Assembly (NCBI GenBank): GCA_026874595.1
Contig: CM049310.1
Span: 80,099,056 to 80,163,055 of the forward strand
Direction of reading: 5' to 3'
Source: Sipunculus nudus
Lineage: Eukaryota > Annelida > Sipuncula > Golfingiida > Sipunculidae
Length of the DNA stretch: 64,000 nt
Position 1 is the first letter of the stretch; every line of letters starts with the position of its first letter. Position numbers and translations under genes: made by a program. Shown in pieces: positions 30,687 through 43,044 of the stretch. The notes below the pieces were generated by a model that worked only from the letters and a program-made list of their open reading frames with translations, was not told the origin of the DNA and did no database searches.

Positions 30687-33546
30687 ACAACTCAAAATTA
30701 TTAAATTCAATATTGTAAATAATAATAATAATAGTAGTAATACTAACAACCCCCCTAACACCCCAAACGACAAACTCAAGATCATTCACATAAATACAAA
30801 CAGCCTAACCACCAAAAAACAAAGTTTATTAAATTATTTAACAAAAAACAACATACAAATCGCTCTGATAACAGAAACAAAACTCAAACCGGGTACCCAT
30901 TTCTCGATGGGACCCTACGACTTAATCAGAGCAGACAGAAAAACAGGAGCCGGAGGGGCACGGCCATTTGTATAGATAGACAACTAAACTATACTATAAA
31001 CAAATGGTTCGGGCATTTTAAAGCAGAAGCCCTCTCCGTGCGCATAAACAACGAACAAAACACAACCTCCCCCCTAGATATAATAGTTTATTACAATCCG
31101 CCACAAAACAAATTACAACCGCAAATATTAAAAAAAATCAGAAATAACAGTAAAAATAACATAATCCTCGGAGACCTGAACGCCCCTCATGAAAATTACG
31201 GAGCGCGGTACACAAACGAGTCTGGGAGAATATTAATGAATGAACTCTCAGACGGTAATTTAATACTATTAAATAACGAAAACCCGACTTACTTTAACAC
31301 CGCAAACGGAGCGTGGAATATACTAGACCTCGCTCTAGCCACGCCAGAATTAGCTTTAAGTTCTGAATATTATGTGGGAGAGGATATAGGTTCAGATCAT
31401 CTCCCAATCCATTTAGATATAAACTGGGCACCACAGGTCGCGCCCCCGAAAAAATTCAGAGACCTGAAAAACGCAGACTGGGGAAAATTCCAAAAATACA
31501 CGGACGAAAAAATGACCGATCCTGACGAGGCACCTCCAAATCGATAACCTGACATACGAGATGACCCAGTCCATCACCGAAGCTATTAATATAATAGCGC
31601 CCGAAAAAATAAATAAAAACAGAAATTGGTGGCACTTCACACCCAGAATTAGGGAACTTGTAAAACTCCGTCGCCGAGTCCGAAATTATCAAAAACGGAC
31701 CCGCACGGCCGAAGCGAACCATCTATATAATAGAATAAATAAACTAACACAAAAAGCTATCCTAGAACAAAAACGCACACAATGGACAGACTACATAAAT
31801 AGCTTAGATGATAAAACAAACACAAAACAATTTTGGAACAAATTCAAACAATATTCAAACACAAGAACAAATCCCAGCACAGGGCAATCCCAACCACTGT
31901 TAAAACCCGACGGCTCCGTAGCCGAAACCCCACAAAGCAAAGCAGATTTATTCGCGAACACCCTGGAAAAAATACACACAACACCAGAAGATGAAGATTT
32001 TAATGAAGAACTCTATGATACAGTTACTGAAACTATAGAAAACAACCCGATTTTATTCAAACCATTACAAACACAAATAAATGAAACAGATGATAATAAC
32101 CCCGCAGTCAGGCCCGTTGCGCTAATTGAAATAAAACGCGCACTTAAAACAGCCAAGGGAAAATCAGCCCCAGGCGCAGACAACATCAACTACGTAATAT
32201 TAAAAAAACTCCCCGACACCTGTTTAGAAAGAATAGCGAAATTATACACACTCTGCATTAACTGGGGATACTTCCCAGACGATTGGAAAAAAGCCGTAGT
32301 AACAATGATTCCAAAACCCGGCAAAACACAAGACAAACCAACAAATTTCAGACCTATCAGCTTACTCCCCTGCATAGGAAAATTATTTTAAAAAATCCTA
32401 AAAAATAGGATAACCACGTTTTTGGACAACCGACCTCCCGAATTGGGGGGCCCATTTTTTAACCAAGATCAGTCCGGGTTCAGAGCGGGCAGATCCACCA
32501 CCGACCACATCCTCCGACTTAGCCAATCAATAACCACAGGTTTTAAACGGAGTCAATATACCCTGGCCACATTCCTCGATGTGGAAAAGGCTTTTGACTC
32601 CGTTTGGTCAGACGGAATCAGATACAAAATAATGAAATCCCATCTACCGAATAAAATAATCAGATTAATTTCATCCTTTCTACACAACAGGACTCTCAGA
32701 GTAAAAGTTAAAGGGACCCTATCACAAGAAATAACACTTAAAGCAGGGACCCCCCAGGGATCTGTTCTCAGCCCTCTATTATACATAATGTATGTAAATG
32801 ACATCCCCAAGACAGGACAACAACTGTGCGTATCACAATACGCTGATGACATTGCCATCTGGTCGACTGACACAAATCCAAAATACTCCAGAAATAAAGT
32901 ACAGGCCCAATTACAAAGAATAGAAAACTGGTGCGACGACTGGAGAGTCCGCTTAAACCCCTCAAAAACACAAACTGTTTTATTTACAAAAGCTAAAAAA
33001 CCCAAATATTTCGAGCCCCTAGAATTATTAGGTGAGGACCTCAAAGAACACAAAGAGGCAAAATTTCTAGGTGTAACATTCGACTCAAGAGCCACCTGGA
33101 AACCACACATAGAGAACATAATCCAGAGAATGTGGAACAGAGTAAATATTCTAAAAGCTCTGTGCTACAAACATGACGGACCGAAAGCAGAAACGGCCAG
33201 TTACCTGTACAAGCAATGGATCCGCCCTATAGGCACATATGGGTCCATCGCGTTTCTAGGCGCAGGGAAAACAATGTTAAATAAACTAGAAATCACACAA
33301 AATAAAGCACTGAGAGCCATTCTCAGAACACACAAACTAAGAAAAACAAACGAATTAAGAGAAAAAACAAACACCCCCAAAATCACTGAATATCTAAAAG
33401 AACAAGCAACAAACTCCTATGAAAGAATAAAAGAACTAGACACAATAAAACTACTTAAATATCAACACGATTACACACAACCTAAAAACAACATAAAAAT
33501 AAAGTCCCCTCTAGATTACATTCTAGAAGGACAAAATCAACAATAA
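30687..33546 (+). pseudogene. Unit 1 ORF2: endonuclease and reverse transcriptase, multiply broken
   Basis: Nearly identical to unit A ORF2, but with four lesions: loss of one G in a G-run near 30955; a deletion of about 14 bp near 31530 (after GACGAGGC); a GAA-to-TAA stop at about 32389; and a resulting split into the open pieces 31038-31547, 31561-32391 and 32400-33546. The codon that is TGA in unit A is CGA here, so the two copies complement each other's damage. YADD and the other reverse transcriptase blocks are preserved in the last piece. Confidence 0.85.
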
Positions 33547-35400
33547 CATAGTAAATAATTAATAAAACAAATAAACTATATATTAAACATCCAAAAACCA
33601 CACCAACAAGCCTTCTCAACGGATACACACAACACAGAACCCAACACTCACAAAAACAAGAGGTCAGCAATATGGGTCGCGACCCCGCACCTGTAAACCG
33701 ACCTGACCTCCATTCAACACACCCCGACCTTCGAGCAATAGGGGGATCGAATCTGCAGAGGTAAATTAGACCCCTGCAGCTGGCATCCCCTAATTTGCAT
33801 ACAAGGTCTCCACAATCAATTAAGCACAACTAAGGCCCGTATCCATTTCACCCCCAAAATTAACCAACCTATTATTCCCCAAAGCCCAAAATTATAGCGA
33901 AAACCTAAAGAACTTTCTAAAATCTTCCACTCCCCCAAATTTCAAAATTAAAAACCAAATATTAACGAGTTTACATAAGGTTCAAAACTAAAGAAAAATC
34001 ACTCCCCGGCCCTCCAAAATTTATAAGCGAAACAACGCCCCGTACCAACTTTAGCAACCAAATTAACAAACTAGAAAATAAAATACAACCCCAATTCCCT
34101 CAAAACCCACAGAACCCGCCCTAGACTTAAACATTAAGAAGTTTCGGCAAATAAAAATAGAAACTTTGGAAAAAAATTAATGCCAAAATCAGTAAAAACC
34201 GGCCCGACCATCAACTAAGCATCGGATCCTAGCTGCGGCGGGAACAATGCTTATCCCGCTGCAGCTGGCATCCCCTGTTTGGTATACAACACCCATTAAG
34301 CATCAATTAACAGGTCAGGCCAAGGCACTAGGTAGGGGCCGCAACCTACATTAATTGACCCCTAAGACATCCCATCCCTCCACACAAATAAGTTACTGAA
34401 CATCGGCCCGTACAAATTTCAGGAACAAAATTAACGCACTTAAAATAGTAATAGAAACTCCAAATTAACAGGACACACTAAACTTTATCCATTCCCGAGT
34501 TTCACGAAATTACGTCGAAAAATAATAAAAATCATAAGAAATATCAGGCCCAGAAAATTAGAAAAAACACCCAGACCATCAATCAAACATCGGATCCCAG
34601 CTGCGGCGGGTACACAACTTACCCCGCTGCAGCTGGCATCCCCTGTTTTACATACTACAAAACACAATAATCAACCAACAGGTCAAGCCATGGCACTAGG
34701 CCGGGGCCGCGACCTACATTAATTGACCCACGACCCTCGAATACGCCCCATCCTTTCATACAAACTTTTCATCAAAACTACGGCCCGTACAAAGTTTAGG
34801 AACGAAACAAACATACTTGAAATAATAATAGAAACTCGAAATTTACGGAACCCAAAAAACTCTATCCATACTAAAACCCTACGAAATTCTGACGAAAATA
34901 AATAAATATCTTTAAAACTATTAGGCATAGGAAAATAGAAAAAACACCCCGACCATCAATTAATCATCGGATCCTAGCTGCAGAGGAACACAATACCTGT
35001 ACTCCCCTGCAGCTGGCATCCCCTAATTAACATATCAGCCCCGCCCCCCGACCAAACCGACTCCCAAACAATATAACAATAAAAATAAACCACAAAAACC
35101 ACCCATTTCCTAACAAAACGATAATAAAACCCACACTCAAAATAAAATAAAGCACTCGCCCCGACATGACAACAAAGATAAACCACACACGAACAAAAAA
35201 CACAACCCTCACAGTAAACAAACCTCACTACACTCGTCCCCCCCCCCCCCCCCCCCCAGAACAAACACAAAAATTAGAGAGCACATAAAAGAGCGCAAAC
35301 CGCCCCCGCCCAAAAACAATCACTTACCAGTCTAGTAAAATACAACCTCCCTAACACCTTAAAAACAACAAAACAACATCCTTGTATTAAGCTAAAAACT
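33547..35400 (+). repeat. Unit 1 3' UTR hairpin modules
   Basis: Four modules at 33745-33800, 34221-34282, 34589-34656 and 34965-35034, spaced about 370-475 bp. The first carries ATTTGCAT (33793-33800). A poly-C tract is at about 35240-35257. No cargo genes lie between the modules. Confidence 0.75.
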
Positions 35401-36113
35401 TTATTAAAACCCACAACAACATGAATCAAAGACAAAGTGCCCAAACCGGGTCACTACTATTGTCTGAGATTTATTCATTACATCTTCAATTAAAACAACA
35501 CACCTAACATCACCAGATATGGGATGAGTAATTCGCAGGCTCGGTCAAGACGCGTTTTACCTTCCCACAAAAATAAAAACCAAACAAAATAAAAGCAGAA
35601 ACTACAAGGAACATAGAACAACTAATACTCAGTAATACACAACATTTTAATAAAGAACAATAATAACATAAATCAAAGACAAAGTGCCCAAACCGGGTCA
35701 CTACTATTGTCTGAGATTTATTCATAACATCTTCAATTAAACAACACACCTAACGCCACCAGATATGGGATGAGTAATTCGCAGGCTCGGTCGAGACGCG
35801 TTTTACCTTTCCATAAAATAAAAACCAAACAAAATAAAAACAAAAACTACAAGGAACACAGAACAATTAATACTCAGCAATACACATTATTTTATTAAAG
35901 AACATAAATAACACAAATCGAAGGCAAAGTGCCCAAACCGGGACACTATTATTGCCGGAGATTAAAACAAGACACAACTCTGGAAAATACATATTCACCG
36001 ACACAACACCGATCCACTAACCAATACTAATACACCCCCAATTAGAATAGAGCCATACTAAACCCATGTACAAAAAATACACCATGCTGTTTTATACACA
36101 ATTAACTTTTAAC
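35401..36113 (+). repeat. Unit 1 240-bp tandem repeats and 3' UTR end
   Basis: Three copies start near 35424, 35670 and 35916, matching those of unit A in order and spacing. Confidence 0.75.
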
Positions 36114-36137
36114 AAAAAAAAAAAAAAAAAAAAAAAA
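36114..36137 (+). repeat. Internal A-run of unit 1
   Basis: 24 A, preceded by ACTTTTAAC; length varies between units (7 to 35). Confidence 0.8.
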
Positions 36138-37614
36138 GCACAATTCATGTAAATACACCACCTCACTCATCATTTTTTCATGCACACTAACCCACGTTTT
36201 TTTATGATTTTTACCGGTTTTTCACCCTTTTGTTTTTGTATTTTTCACAATATCGACGAAATATCTGGTTATCCGACGCTCATATATAAGATATAATTAC
36301 AGATTTTATTAGTAATTTACAGCATCTCCGGCAGACCAGTGGCATGGAAACTGAAGCCGGCCACTAGCAAGTGGATGGAAACTGATGCCGCCACTAGCCC
36401 AAACTACCCCCGCCCCCTTTTCTCTCAGTCTGCACTTATATAAAAATACTTCTTATAAGTATTTCCTATAAAAGTACATGATCATAAATATCTCTTAAAG
36501 ATATTTATGTGATACTTAATATAAAAGTACAAACTGAGAGTCCCACCGGCCGCCCAGATTTCTAACTATAAAGATATCTCCTATAGATATCTCCTTTAGG
36601 CCAATATAAGGGTAAATGATCATGAGGTATTTTCTTAAAAAATCCCATGTGATACTTATAAAACTATAAAGAAATCTACGGCCCCCCCCCCCACCCCCAC
36701 CACGGACAACTACTACCCCTGACAACCACCAACAGCAGCATCCGACACCGACGCGCAAGTCCAGCGGCAGCCCCCCTACACCACCAGCGGAAGATTAGAG
36801 GGCACCCAGACGAGCGCACACCCCATCCGCCCACTGACAGCAACTTCCAAGACGACTACCCAGACCTACACCGGGACAGCTCCAGACAGACCAGACAAGA
36901 CCCCCAACAGTCCTTTTTAGGACTACCCCCCCCCCCCCCCAACAGTCCTATTTAGGACTAATCAATCACTGATCGACCTGGCAGCGGACAGACAGACAAC
37001 TTTAGGTCCGCTGCCTGCCACAAGACCAAGACCCAAGACCAAGCCTCAAGACAAGTCAAGACTGGTAGCCCTAGGACAAGCCAAGAGAAGATAAGACCAC
37101 CCCGACAGCCGGAACCCAAGTCAAGACTAGCAAGACAAGCCAAGAATCCCTGACAGTGGGCAGACAGACAACTTTAGGCCCACTGCTCGGGGACCAGCCG
37201 AAGACCAAGCCAAGACAGCCTGCCCGATCCAAGCTACAGGAAGTCCGGCTCTTCGCGGTAGGAGTTGTTCTGGCGGCGGTCTGGGTTTCCCTGCTCGTGT
37301 TGGGGTCTCTCTGTTGTGGTGCGCATTCTGCTCGGGGATGTCGCTCGCGACCGGGTTCGTGGAGGCAGCGGCTTTGCTGCTGGTATCCGTGCGGTGAGTG
37401 GCCCGCTCGGGGCTTTGTGGGTGTGGATGATGTAGCTTTCTCGGTCACCGGTGCGGGTCCCTGCTGGTGGCCCTTCGCGGCTCCTTGGCTTGGCTTGTGT
37501 GGCAATTTTCGGCATCAAAATTATAGTCTAAAGAGACAGGCCGGGGCGGTGGTCCCAGACCACCTCAACCGTGTCTGTCTAGTGACTCAAAATACTAGTT
37601 CTAGTCTAGTCTAG
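36138..37614 (+). mobile_element. Unit 1 terminal domain and tail
   Basis: Same plan as in unit A. Histone-like stem-loops at 36909-36924 and 36944-36959; paired-loop hairpins at 36980-37015 and 37154-37185 (both perfect); terminal hairpin near 37548; tail CTAGTTCTAGTCTAGTCTAG at 37595-37614. Confidence 0.78.
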
Positions 37615-37719
37615 CTCCCAGTCGTGTTCTAGCTCTTGAAGCGTACAGTTCGTTAAAAGAGTGCTCTACCACGATTATAGTGTTATACCACAGTGTTACA
37701 CTCTCAACCTACAGGCAGC

Positions 37720-39048
37720 ATGGACGTCGGGTACCTGGTTAGCGGTATATCCGCTACCATAACCAAGGACAAGTATAGGAGATATCAGCTCCTTCAAGCC
37801 ACCTTTCCTACAGTCAAGTTTGACGTAATAGCCAGCACAAAGGATTACTTATATGTACATCCAACAACACCAAGAGATGGAACTTTAATAATGGACCTAG
37901 AGAAATGGAAAAAAACTACAGAGTTTCATGCAGTTCAACAGATAACAACAACCAATCACAAACCAAGACGTCGGCTCTCAGGGCGGTCTAAGCGTATCAC
38001 AGAGTACCCTGTTGTTATGAAGGGGGTTTCCCCTAACATAACAGAAGTGGAACTACTACAGCAGTTTCCTGAGACAGCAAAGCCTACAGCAGTCATTCGT
38101 TTAAAGAATCTACAGGGACAAGCCATTATGAGAGTCAAGATTGTCTACTCAAGTCAAACAATAGCTGAAGCAGCCCTCCGGGACGGGATAACCATCGGAC
38201 CGGAACGGTTTAACACAGAACAATACCACACCACCGAGATTCCATTTTGTGGAAAGTGCCTTGCGTGGGGACACAATAGCCGAGCCTGTGTGAATGAAGC
38301 CAGATGTTACCGATGTGGGAGCGACCATCATTTAACAAAGCACTGCCAAGCCACTACGCCAACATGTGGAAATTGCCAAGGATCGCACTCTACGGCCTAC
38401 AAAGAATGCCGAAAATACAGAGAATTCAAGCGTACTTGGAGGCAACAACCCAGAACTCAGCCAAGCGAAGAGACCACCCATTCACCTATGGAAGTGGAAC
38501 CCAGCTTAGCGGCCACCCCCCGACCAAGCACACAGAGTATTGAAACACAGACTACTATGACAACAACAAAGCCAATTTTTATGGTTCAAACAACTACTAA
38601 GTCCAGCCAGACGGATAAAACTACAGTAGAGAAAGCAGACAGGCGTCGACCAAAAACAAAAAATCAAGAAACCAATACAGAAGTTACCCAGACAGCCCAC
38701 CTGCCATTGATACCAGCAGATCTTCTGGCGTTATTTCCAGACGAACAAACCTTCTTAACTATGTTTACTGAACTCATGAAGAAGATGATAGAACCAGGAG
38801 TACAAGAGAAGTTAAAACAGTTAGCTAATCTACAAGCAGAATTGAACACAGAGCCAGAATCAGAAGAAACCGTAACAGCAGCCACAGCAACAGCCAAGCC
38901 ACAAGCAGCATCAGTAGATAAAGCTGAATGGAAGACAGTCAAGCCGAAGAAAACAGAAATACAGAAGAAGACAGCCACTACTGTACAGCAACCCACCAAG
39001 AAGAAGAAACCAAAGTTCAAAGCCTTCAACCCGAGCGACTACAAATAG
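37720..39048 (+). CDS. Unit 2 Gag-like zinc-knuckle protein, 442 aa
   Basis: Intact. ATG at 37720 (MDVGYLVSG) is the first ATG in frame. Residues about 105-175 form a pre-knuckle domain (YPVVMKGVSPNITEVELL...). Three knuckles: C177/C180/H185/C190, C196/C199/H204/C209 and C216/C219/H223/C230, followed by KYREFKR. The C-terminal half is Thr/Lys-rich, contains LPADLLALFPDEQTFLTMF at about 336-357, and ends in a strongly basic segment. The layout matches Jockey-type Gags, but it is clearly diverged from ORF1 of the neighbouring units and has more balanced base composition. Being intact while the reverse transcriptases are broken suggests recent arrival or maintained function. Confidence 0.85.
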   Translation: MDVGYLVSGISATITKDKYRRYQLLQATFPTVKFDVIASTKDYLYVHPTTPRDGTLIMDLEKWKKTTEFHAVQQITTTNHKPRRRLSGRSKRITEYPVVMKGVSPNITEVELLQQFPETAKPTAVIRLKNLQGQAIMRVKIVYSSQTIAEAALRDGITIGPERFNTEQYHTTEIPFCGKCLAWGHNSRACVNEARCYRCGSDHHLTKHCQATTPTCGNCQGSHSTAYKECRKYREFKRTWRQQPRTQPSEETTHSPMEVEPSLAATPRPSTQSIETQTTMTTTKPIFMVQTTTKSSQTDKTTVEKADRRRPKTKNQETNTEVTQTAHLPLIPADLLALFPDEQTFLTMFTELMKKMIEPGVQEKLKQLANLQAELNTEPESEETVTAATATAKPQAASVDKAEWKTVKPKKTEIQKKTATTVQQPTKKKKPKFKAFNPSDYK

Positions 39049-39271
39049 GATGCGACCACAAATGAAGAAAAAATAGAATACTCCTGAGCAAGATATAGAA
39101 AACCACACAGAATATGGCATCAGTCTACGGCTCCTGCGAACAGTCATTCCATCATCACTCATCAACATCACTGAAGGAGCTCCTGAGGATACATCCCAGA
39201 TGTTATCAGTTCAGAGATGCTCAAGCAGTTGAACTTCATTTGCCTTGCCTTGCCACACAGCTCCACATCAA
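39049..39271 (+). other. Unit 2-specific 3' UTR segment
   Basis: About 220 bp not matched in other units; no hairpin modules or 240-bp repeats. Homology to the family starts at about 39272. Confidence 0.55.
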
Positions 39272-41095
39272 TCACATATCCACCGACATAACACCACTCC
39301 ACTAATCAATACTAATACACCCTCAATTAGAATAGAACCATACTAAACCCATGTATATAAATAATGCACCATACTGTTTTATACACCATTGACTTTAAAC
39401 AAAAAAAAAAAAAAAAAAAAAATGAGCACAATTCATGTAAATACACCCACCTCACTCATCATTTTTCATGCACACTAACCCACGTTTTTTACGATTTTTA
39501 CCGGTTTTACACCCTTTTGTTTTTGTATTTTTCACAATATCGACGCAATATCTGGTTATCAGACGCTCATATATAAGATATAATTATAGATTTTATTAGT
39601 AATTACAGCATTTCCGGCAGACCAGTGGCAAGGAAACTGAAGCCGGCCACAAGCAAGTGAATGGAAACTGATGCCGCCACTAGCCTCAACTACCCCCCCC
39701 CCCTCTCAGTCTGCGCTTATATAAAAATACTTCTTATAAGTATTTCCTATAAAAGTACATGATCATAAATATTTCTTATAAATATTTATGTGATACTTAA
39801 TATAAAAGTTCAAACTGAGAGCCCCACCGGCCGGCTAGATTTCTAACTATAAAGATATCTCCTATAGATATCTCCTTTAGGCCAATATAAGGGTAAATGA
39901 TCATGAGGTATTTTCTTAAAAAATCCCATGTGATACTTATGAAATTATAAAGAAATCTACGGCCCCCCCCCCCACCCCCACCACGGACAACAACTACCCC
40001 TGACAACCACCACCAACATCATCCGACACCGACGCGCAAGTCCAGCGGCAGCCCCCCTACACCACCAGCGGAAGATTAGAGGGCACCCAGACGAGCGAAC
40101 ATCCCATCCGCCCACTGACAGCAACTTCCAAGACGACTACCCAGACCTACACCGGGACAGCTCCAGACAGACCAGACAAGACCCCCCAACAGTCCTTTTT
40201 AGGACTACCCCCCCAACAGTCCTATTTAGGACTAATCAATCACTCATCGACCTGGCAGCTGACAGACAGACAACTTTAGGTCCGCTGCCTGCCACAAGAC
40301 CAAGACCTCAAGACCCAAGACCAAGCCTCAAGACAAGTCAAGACTGGTAGCCCTGGGACAAGCCAAGAGAAGACAAGACCACCCTGACAGCCGGAACCCA
40401 AGTCAAGACAAGCAAGACAAGTCAAGAATTCCTGACAGTGGGCAAATAGACAACTTAAGGCCCACTGCTCGGGGACCAGCTGAAGACCAAGCCAAGACAG
40501 CCTGCCCGGTCCAAGTCACAGGAAGTCCGGCTCTTCGCGGTAGGAGTTGTTCTGTCGGCGGTCTGGGTTTCCCTGCTTCTGTTCGGGTCTCTCTGTTGTG
40601 GTGCGCATTCTGCTCGGGGATGTCGCTCGCGACCGGGTTCGTGGGGGCAGCGGCTTTGCTGCTGATATCCGTGCGGTGAGTGGCCCGCTCGGGGCTTTGT
40701 GGGTGTGGATGATGTAGCTTTCGCAGTCACTGGTGCGGGTGCATGCTGGTGGCTCTTCGCGGCTCCTTGGCTTGGCTTTTTGGCCTCAAAATTATAGTCT
40801 AAAGAGACAGGCCGGGGCGGTGGTCCCAGACCACCTCAACCGTGTCTGTCTAGTGACTCAAAATACTAGATCTAGTCTAGTCTAGTCTAGCTCCACATCG
40901 GCACTCGCTTACTGACCACCGTATCGTGCGGACGTGCCAGCGAGTCTCTCCAGCCACCAGCCTCCAGCATCCTTTGTGTCACCAGACATAATAATCAAGC
41001 TCATCGAACCGTCACCAATTAGCACCGAGTTAGCTCAGTCAGTGAAACTTACACGTATTGTTAAGTCTGACTGGGCCGGCCGGTGCCACCCAAAC

Positions 41096-41111
41096 AGTCC
41101 TTTTTAGGACT
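41096..41111 (+). promoter_or_regulatory. Histone-like stem-loop in the 5' UTR of unit 3
   Basis: AGTCCT-TTTT-AGGACT, the same sequence and position as in unit A. Confidence 0.65.
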
Positions 41112-41406
41112 AAAAAGCACCTACCAACAACAACATACAAGATTTCAGCCACAGATACAGCGGAAACAAGACTACAAGATAAAAAGACACAGATACAAGA
41201 TAAAGCCGCAAGATACAGACACAAGACAGACAAGCACACTCAATACACATACACAAGTCATACAAGGTATAAACAAGTAAGTAAACATACATTCGTGCAT
41301 GATATTTCTGGAGCCGAAAAACAAGTAAGTACTAACTAACCGCTACTAAATAGCACACACAACACAACACACACAACTGCATGACTACAAAGACTAGCGT
41401 AGGCCA

Positions 41407-43041
41407 ATGTCCTATAGCAACATGGCCGCACGCACTGAAGTCAAGCCAATTAAAATGGTTGACTTCATGGACACGTGTAGAGAAAAAATAAACAAAGGAA
41501 AAGTAACAAAACAAGCCAAACAAAAGGTAAACAAGGACTCAAAACCAAAACCAAAACACGAAACAAAACAGAAAAAAAGTAACCAAGACACAACCCTGGC
41601 CAACACAGCAGAACAAACAGAAAACCAAGACACCATACAGACACTCAGAAACATTATTGCGGAACAGAAACAGGAAATAAGAGAACTACACGCAAAACTG
41701 GATAGACTCACAACCATACTGGAAACGAAACTGACTGGAAATGATAACAAAAAACAAACTCAAACAACCCCAGACTCGAACGAAAATGAAAATAAACCAC
41801 AAACACAAACAATCCCTGACTCGCCAGCGCTTAAATGCTGTGAAGCGGCACTAGACGAGATTGCCAATCTCGCTACACCACAATCTATAATTCAGTCTGG
41901 AAGAAAGACAATCAAACCCACCAGACCCTCAACCAAAACCAAAACAAAATTAGCAGACCCCACCCCCACACTGATCCAAATTCAAATGAACAAAAAACAG
42001 GATAAAACCACAACAGACTCGCCCAAACGAAAATGCATCTCACCAACAAACAACCAAAACAAAACCCCAGAACAACAAACCACCAACAAAAAATCAAAAC
42101 AATCAACCCCACCAACAAACAAACAAAATAAATCACCAAACAAAACCCCAGAACAAACAACTGCCAACACAACAACTCCACCAACAAACAATGAAGAGAC
42201 AGACATAGAAACACAAACAACAACTGCTACAAACAACCACGCTACAAACAAACCACATAAACAAAACACCACCAAAGGCGTAATAAAAGGCGTCCTCACA
42301 GAACTAACAAATCAACACATCCTGGACACACTGAAAAACACAGGCGTCACAGCAGCACACAGACTAGGCAACAGCACAGTTGTCAAACTGACATATACTA
42401 CACACGAAATGTATACAAAAGCCACCACCGCACCAATCAAATTCGAAAACAAAACATACAAATTGACAAAATATGAGGAACTAAACGAAATACCACAATG
42501 CTATAATTGCCAGCGATTAGGCCACACCTCAAAATTATGTAAACAACCCTCACGATGCCTCCGATGCGGCACCCAAGGCCACACCATAAAAGAATGCAAC
42601 AAACAAAAACAAGACGCAAAATGCGCAAACTGTCAGGGCCCACACATTGCAAGTTTTAAATCTTGCCCAATATTCAAAAGAGCCTCAGCCGAATACAGAA
42701 AAACGATAAACTAAACAAAGAAAAAACAACTAAACAACCACTCCTCCCAGCCCCCCCGCCCGCCCGCCCCGCATGGAACTTAAAAAGCAACCAACCCCCC
42801 CCAAAACACAAACCGCAAACAAACCGAAAACCAAGCAACTAAAAACCTCACATACATGGCCACGATAATGACCGAACTCCTACCAGAAAAAACACTTTCG
42901 GAGATATGTAATATACTCGCAGTAGGACATAAACATGCCTACTACTTCACAGTGCATCCACGCACTGTTGAAGAAAACGTTAGGAAAATAAAACAGACAA
43001 ACAACCTTTATAGGCAGGAATTCCCTGCCTTATCACGTTAA
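41407..43041 (+). pseudogene. Unit 3 ORF1: Gag-like protein, frameshifted
   Basis: Open for 435 residues (41407-42714) including all three knuckles. A lost A in an A-run near 42700 (compare unit A near 19400) then shifts the frame. The conserved C-terminal segment is intact in another frame at 42856-43041, ending EFPALSR. The hairpins CAGTGC-ATCCAC-GCACTG and GGCAGG-AATTC-CCTGCC are present near 42950 and 43012. About 90 percent similar to unit A ORF1 by eye. Confidence 0.85.
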
Positions 43042-43044
43042 CAC

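Larger units (their letters stand above)
28619..37614 (+). mobile_element. Unit 1: full-length Jockey-like retrotransposon, about 9.0 kb
   Basis: It contains every part of the family: 5' UTR, intact ORF1, damaged ORF2, 3' UTR of about 4.1 kb with four hairpin modules and three 240-bp repeats, A-run, terminal domain and a TCTAG tail (37595-37614). ORF1 and 5' UTR belong to a different subfamily from unit A, while ORF2 and the 3' parts are nearly identical to it. No SGNH/NADAR cargo. Confidence 0.82.
37615..40890 (+). mobile_element. Unit 2: Gag-only retrotransposon, about 3.3 kb
   Basis: It begins CTCCCAGTCGTG right after the tail of unit 1, has a leader of about 105 nt, one Gag ORF and no endonuclease or reverse transcriptase. 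From about 39272 it is homologous to the last part of the other units (end of 3' UTR, A-run 39401-39422, terminal domain, TCTAG tail to 40890). Stem-loops are at 40191-40206 and 40218-40233; paired-loop hairpins at 40254-40289 and 40436-40467, each with changes. It would need reverse transcriptase supplied by other units. Confidence 0.8.

Noticed and set aside
27148-37614. The repeated block of about 1.47 kb at both sides of unit 1 looks like a pair of LTRs
   Set aside because: There is one block per unit, not two; no TG...CA ends, primer-binding site, protease or integrase. Endonuclease and reverse transcriptase motifs are of the non-LTR type.
37595-37614. TCTAG repeats as telomeric repeats
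   Set aside because: The unit is 5 nt, short and unlike TTAGGG, the usual mollusc telomere motif; no TTAGGG run was seen in the window. The telomere link remains only an analogy with Drosophila.
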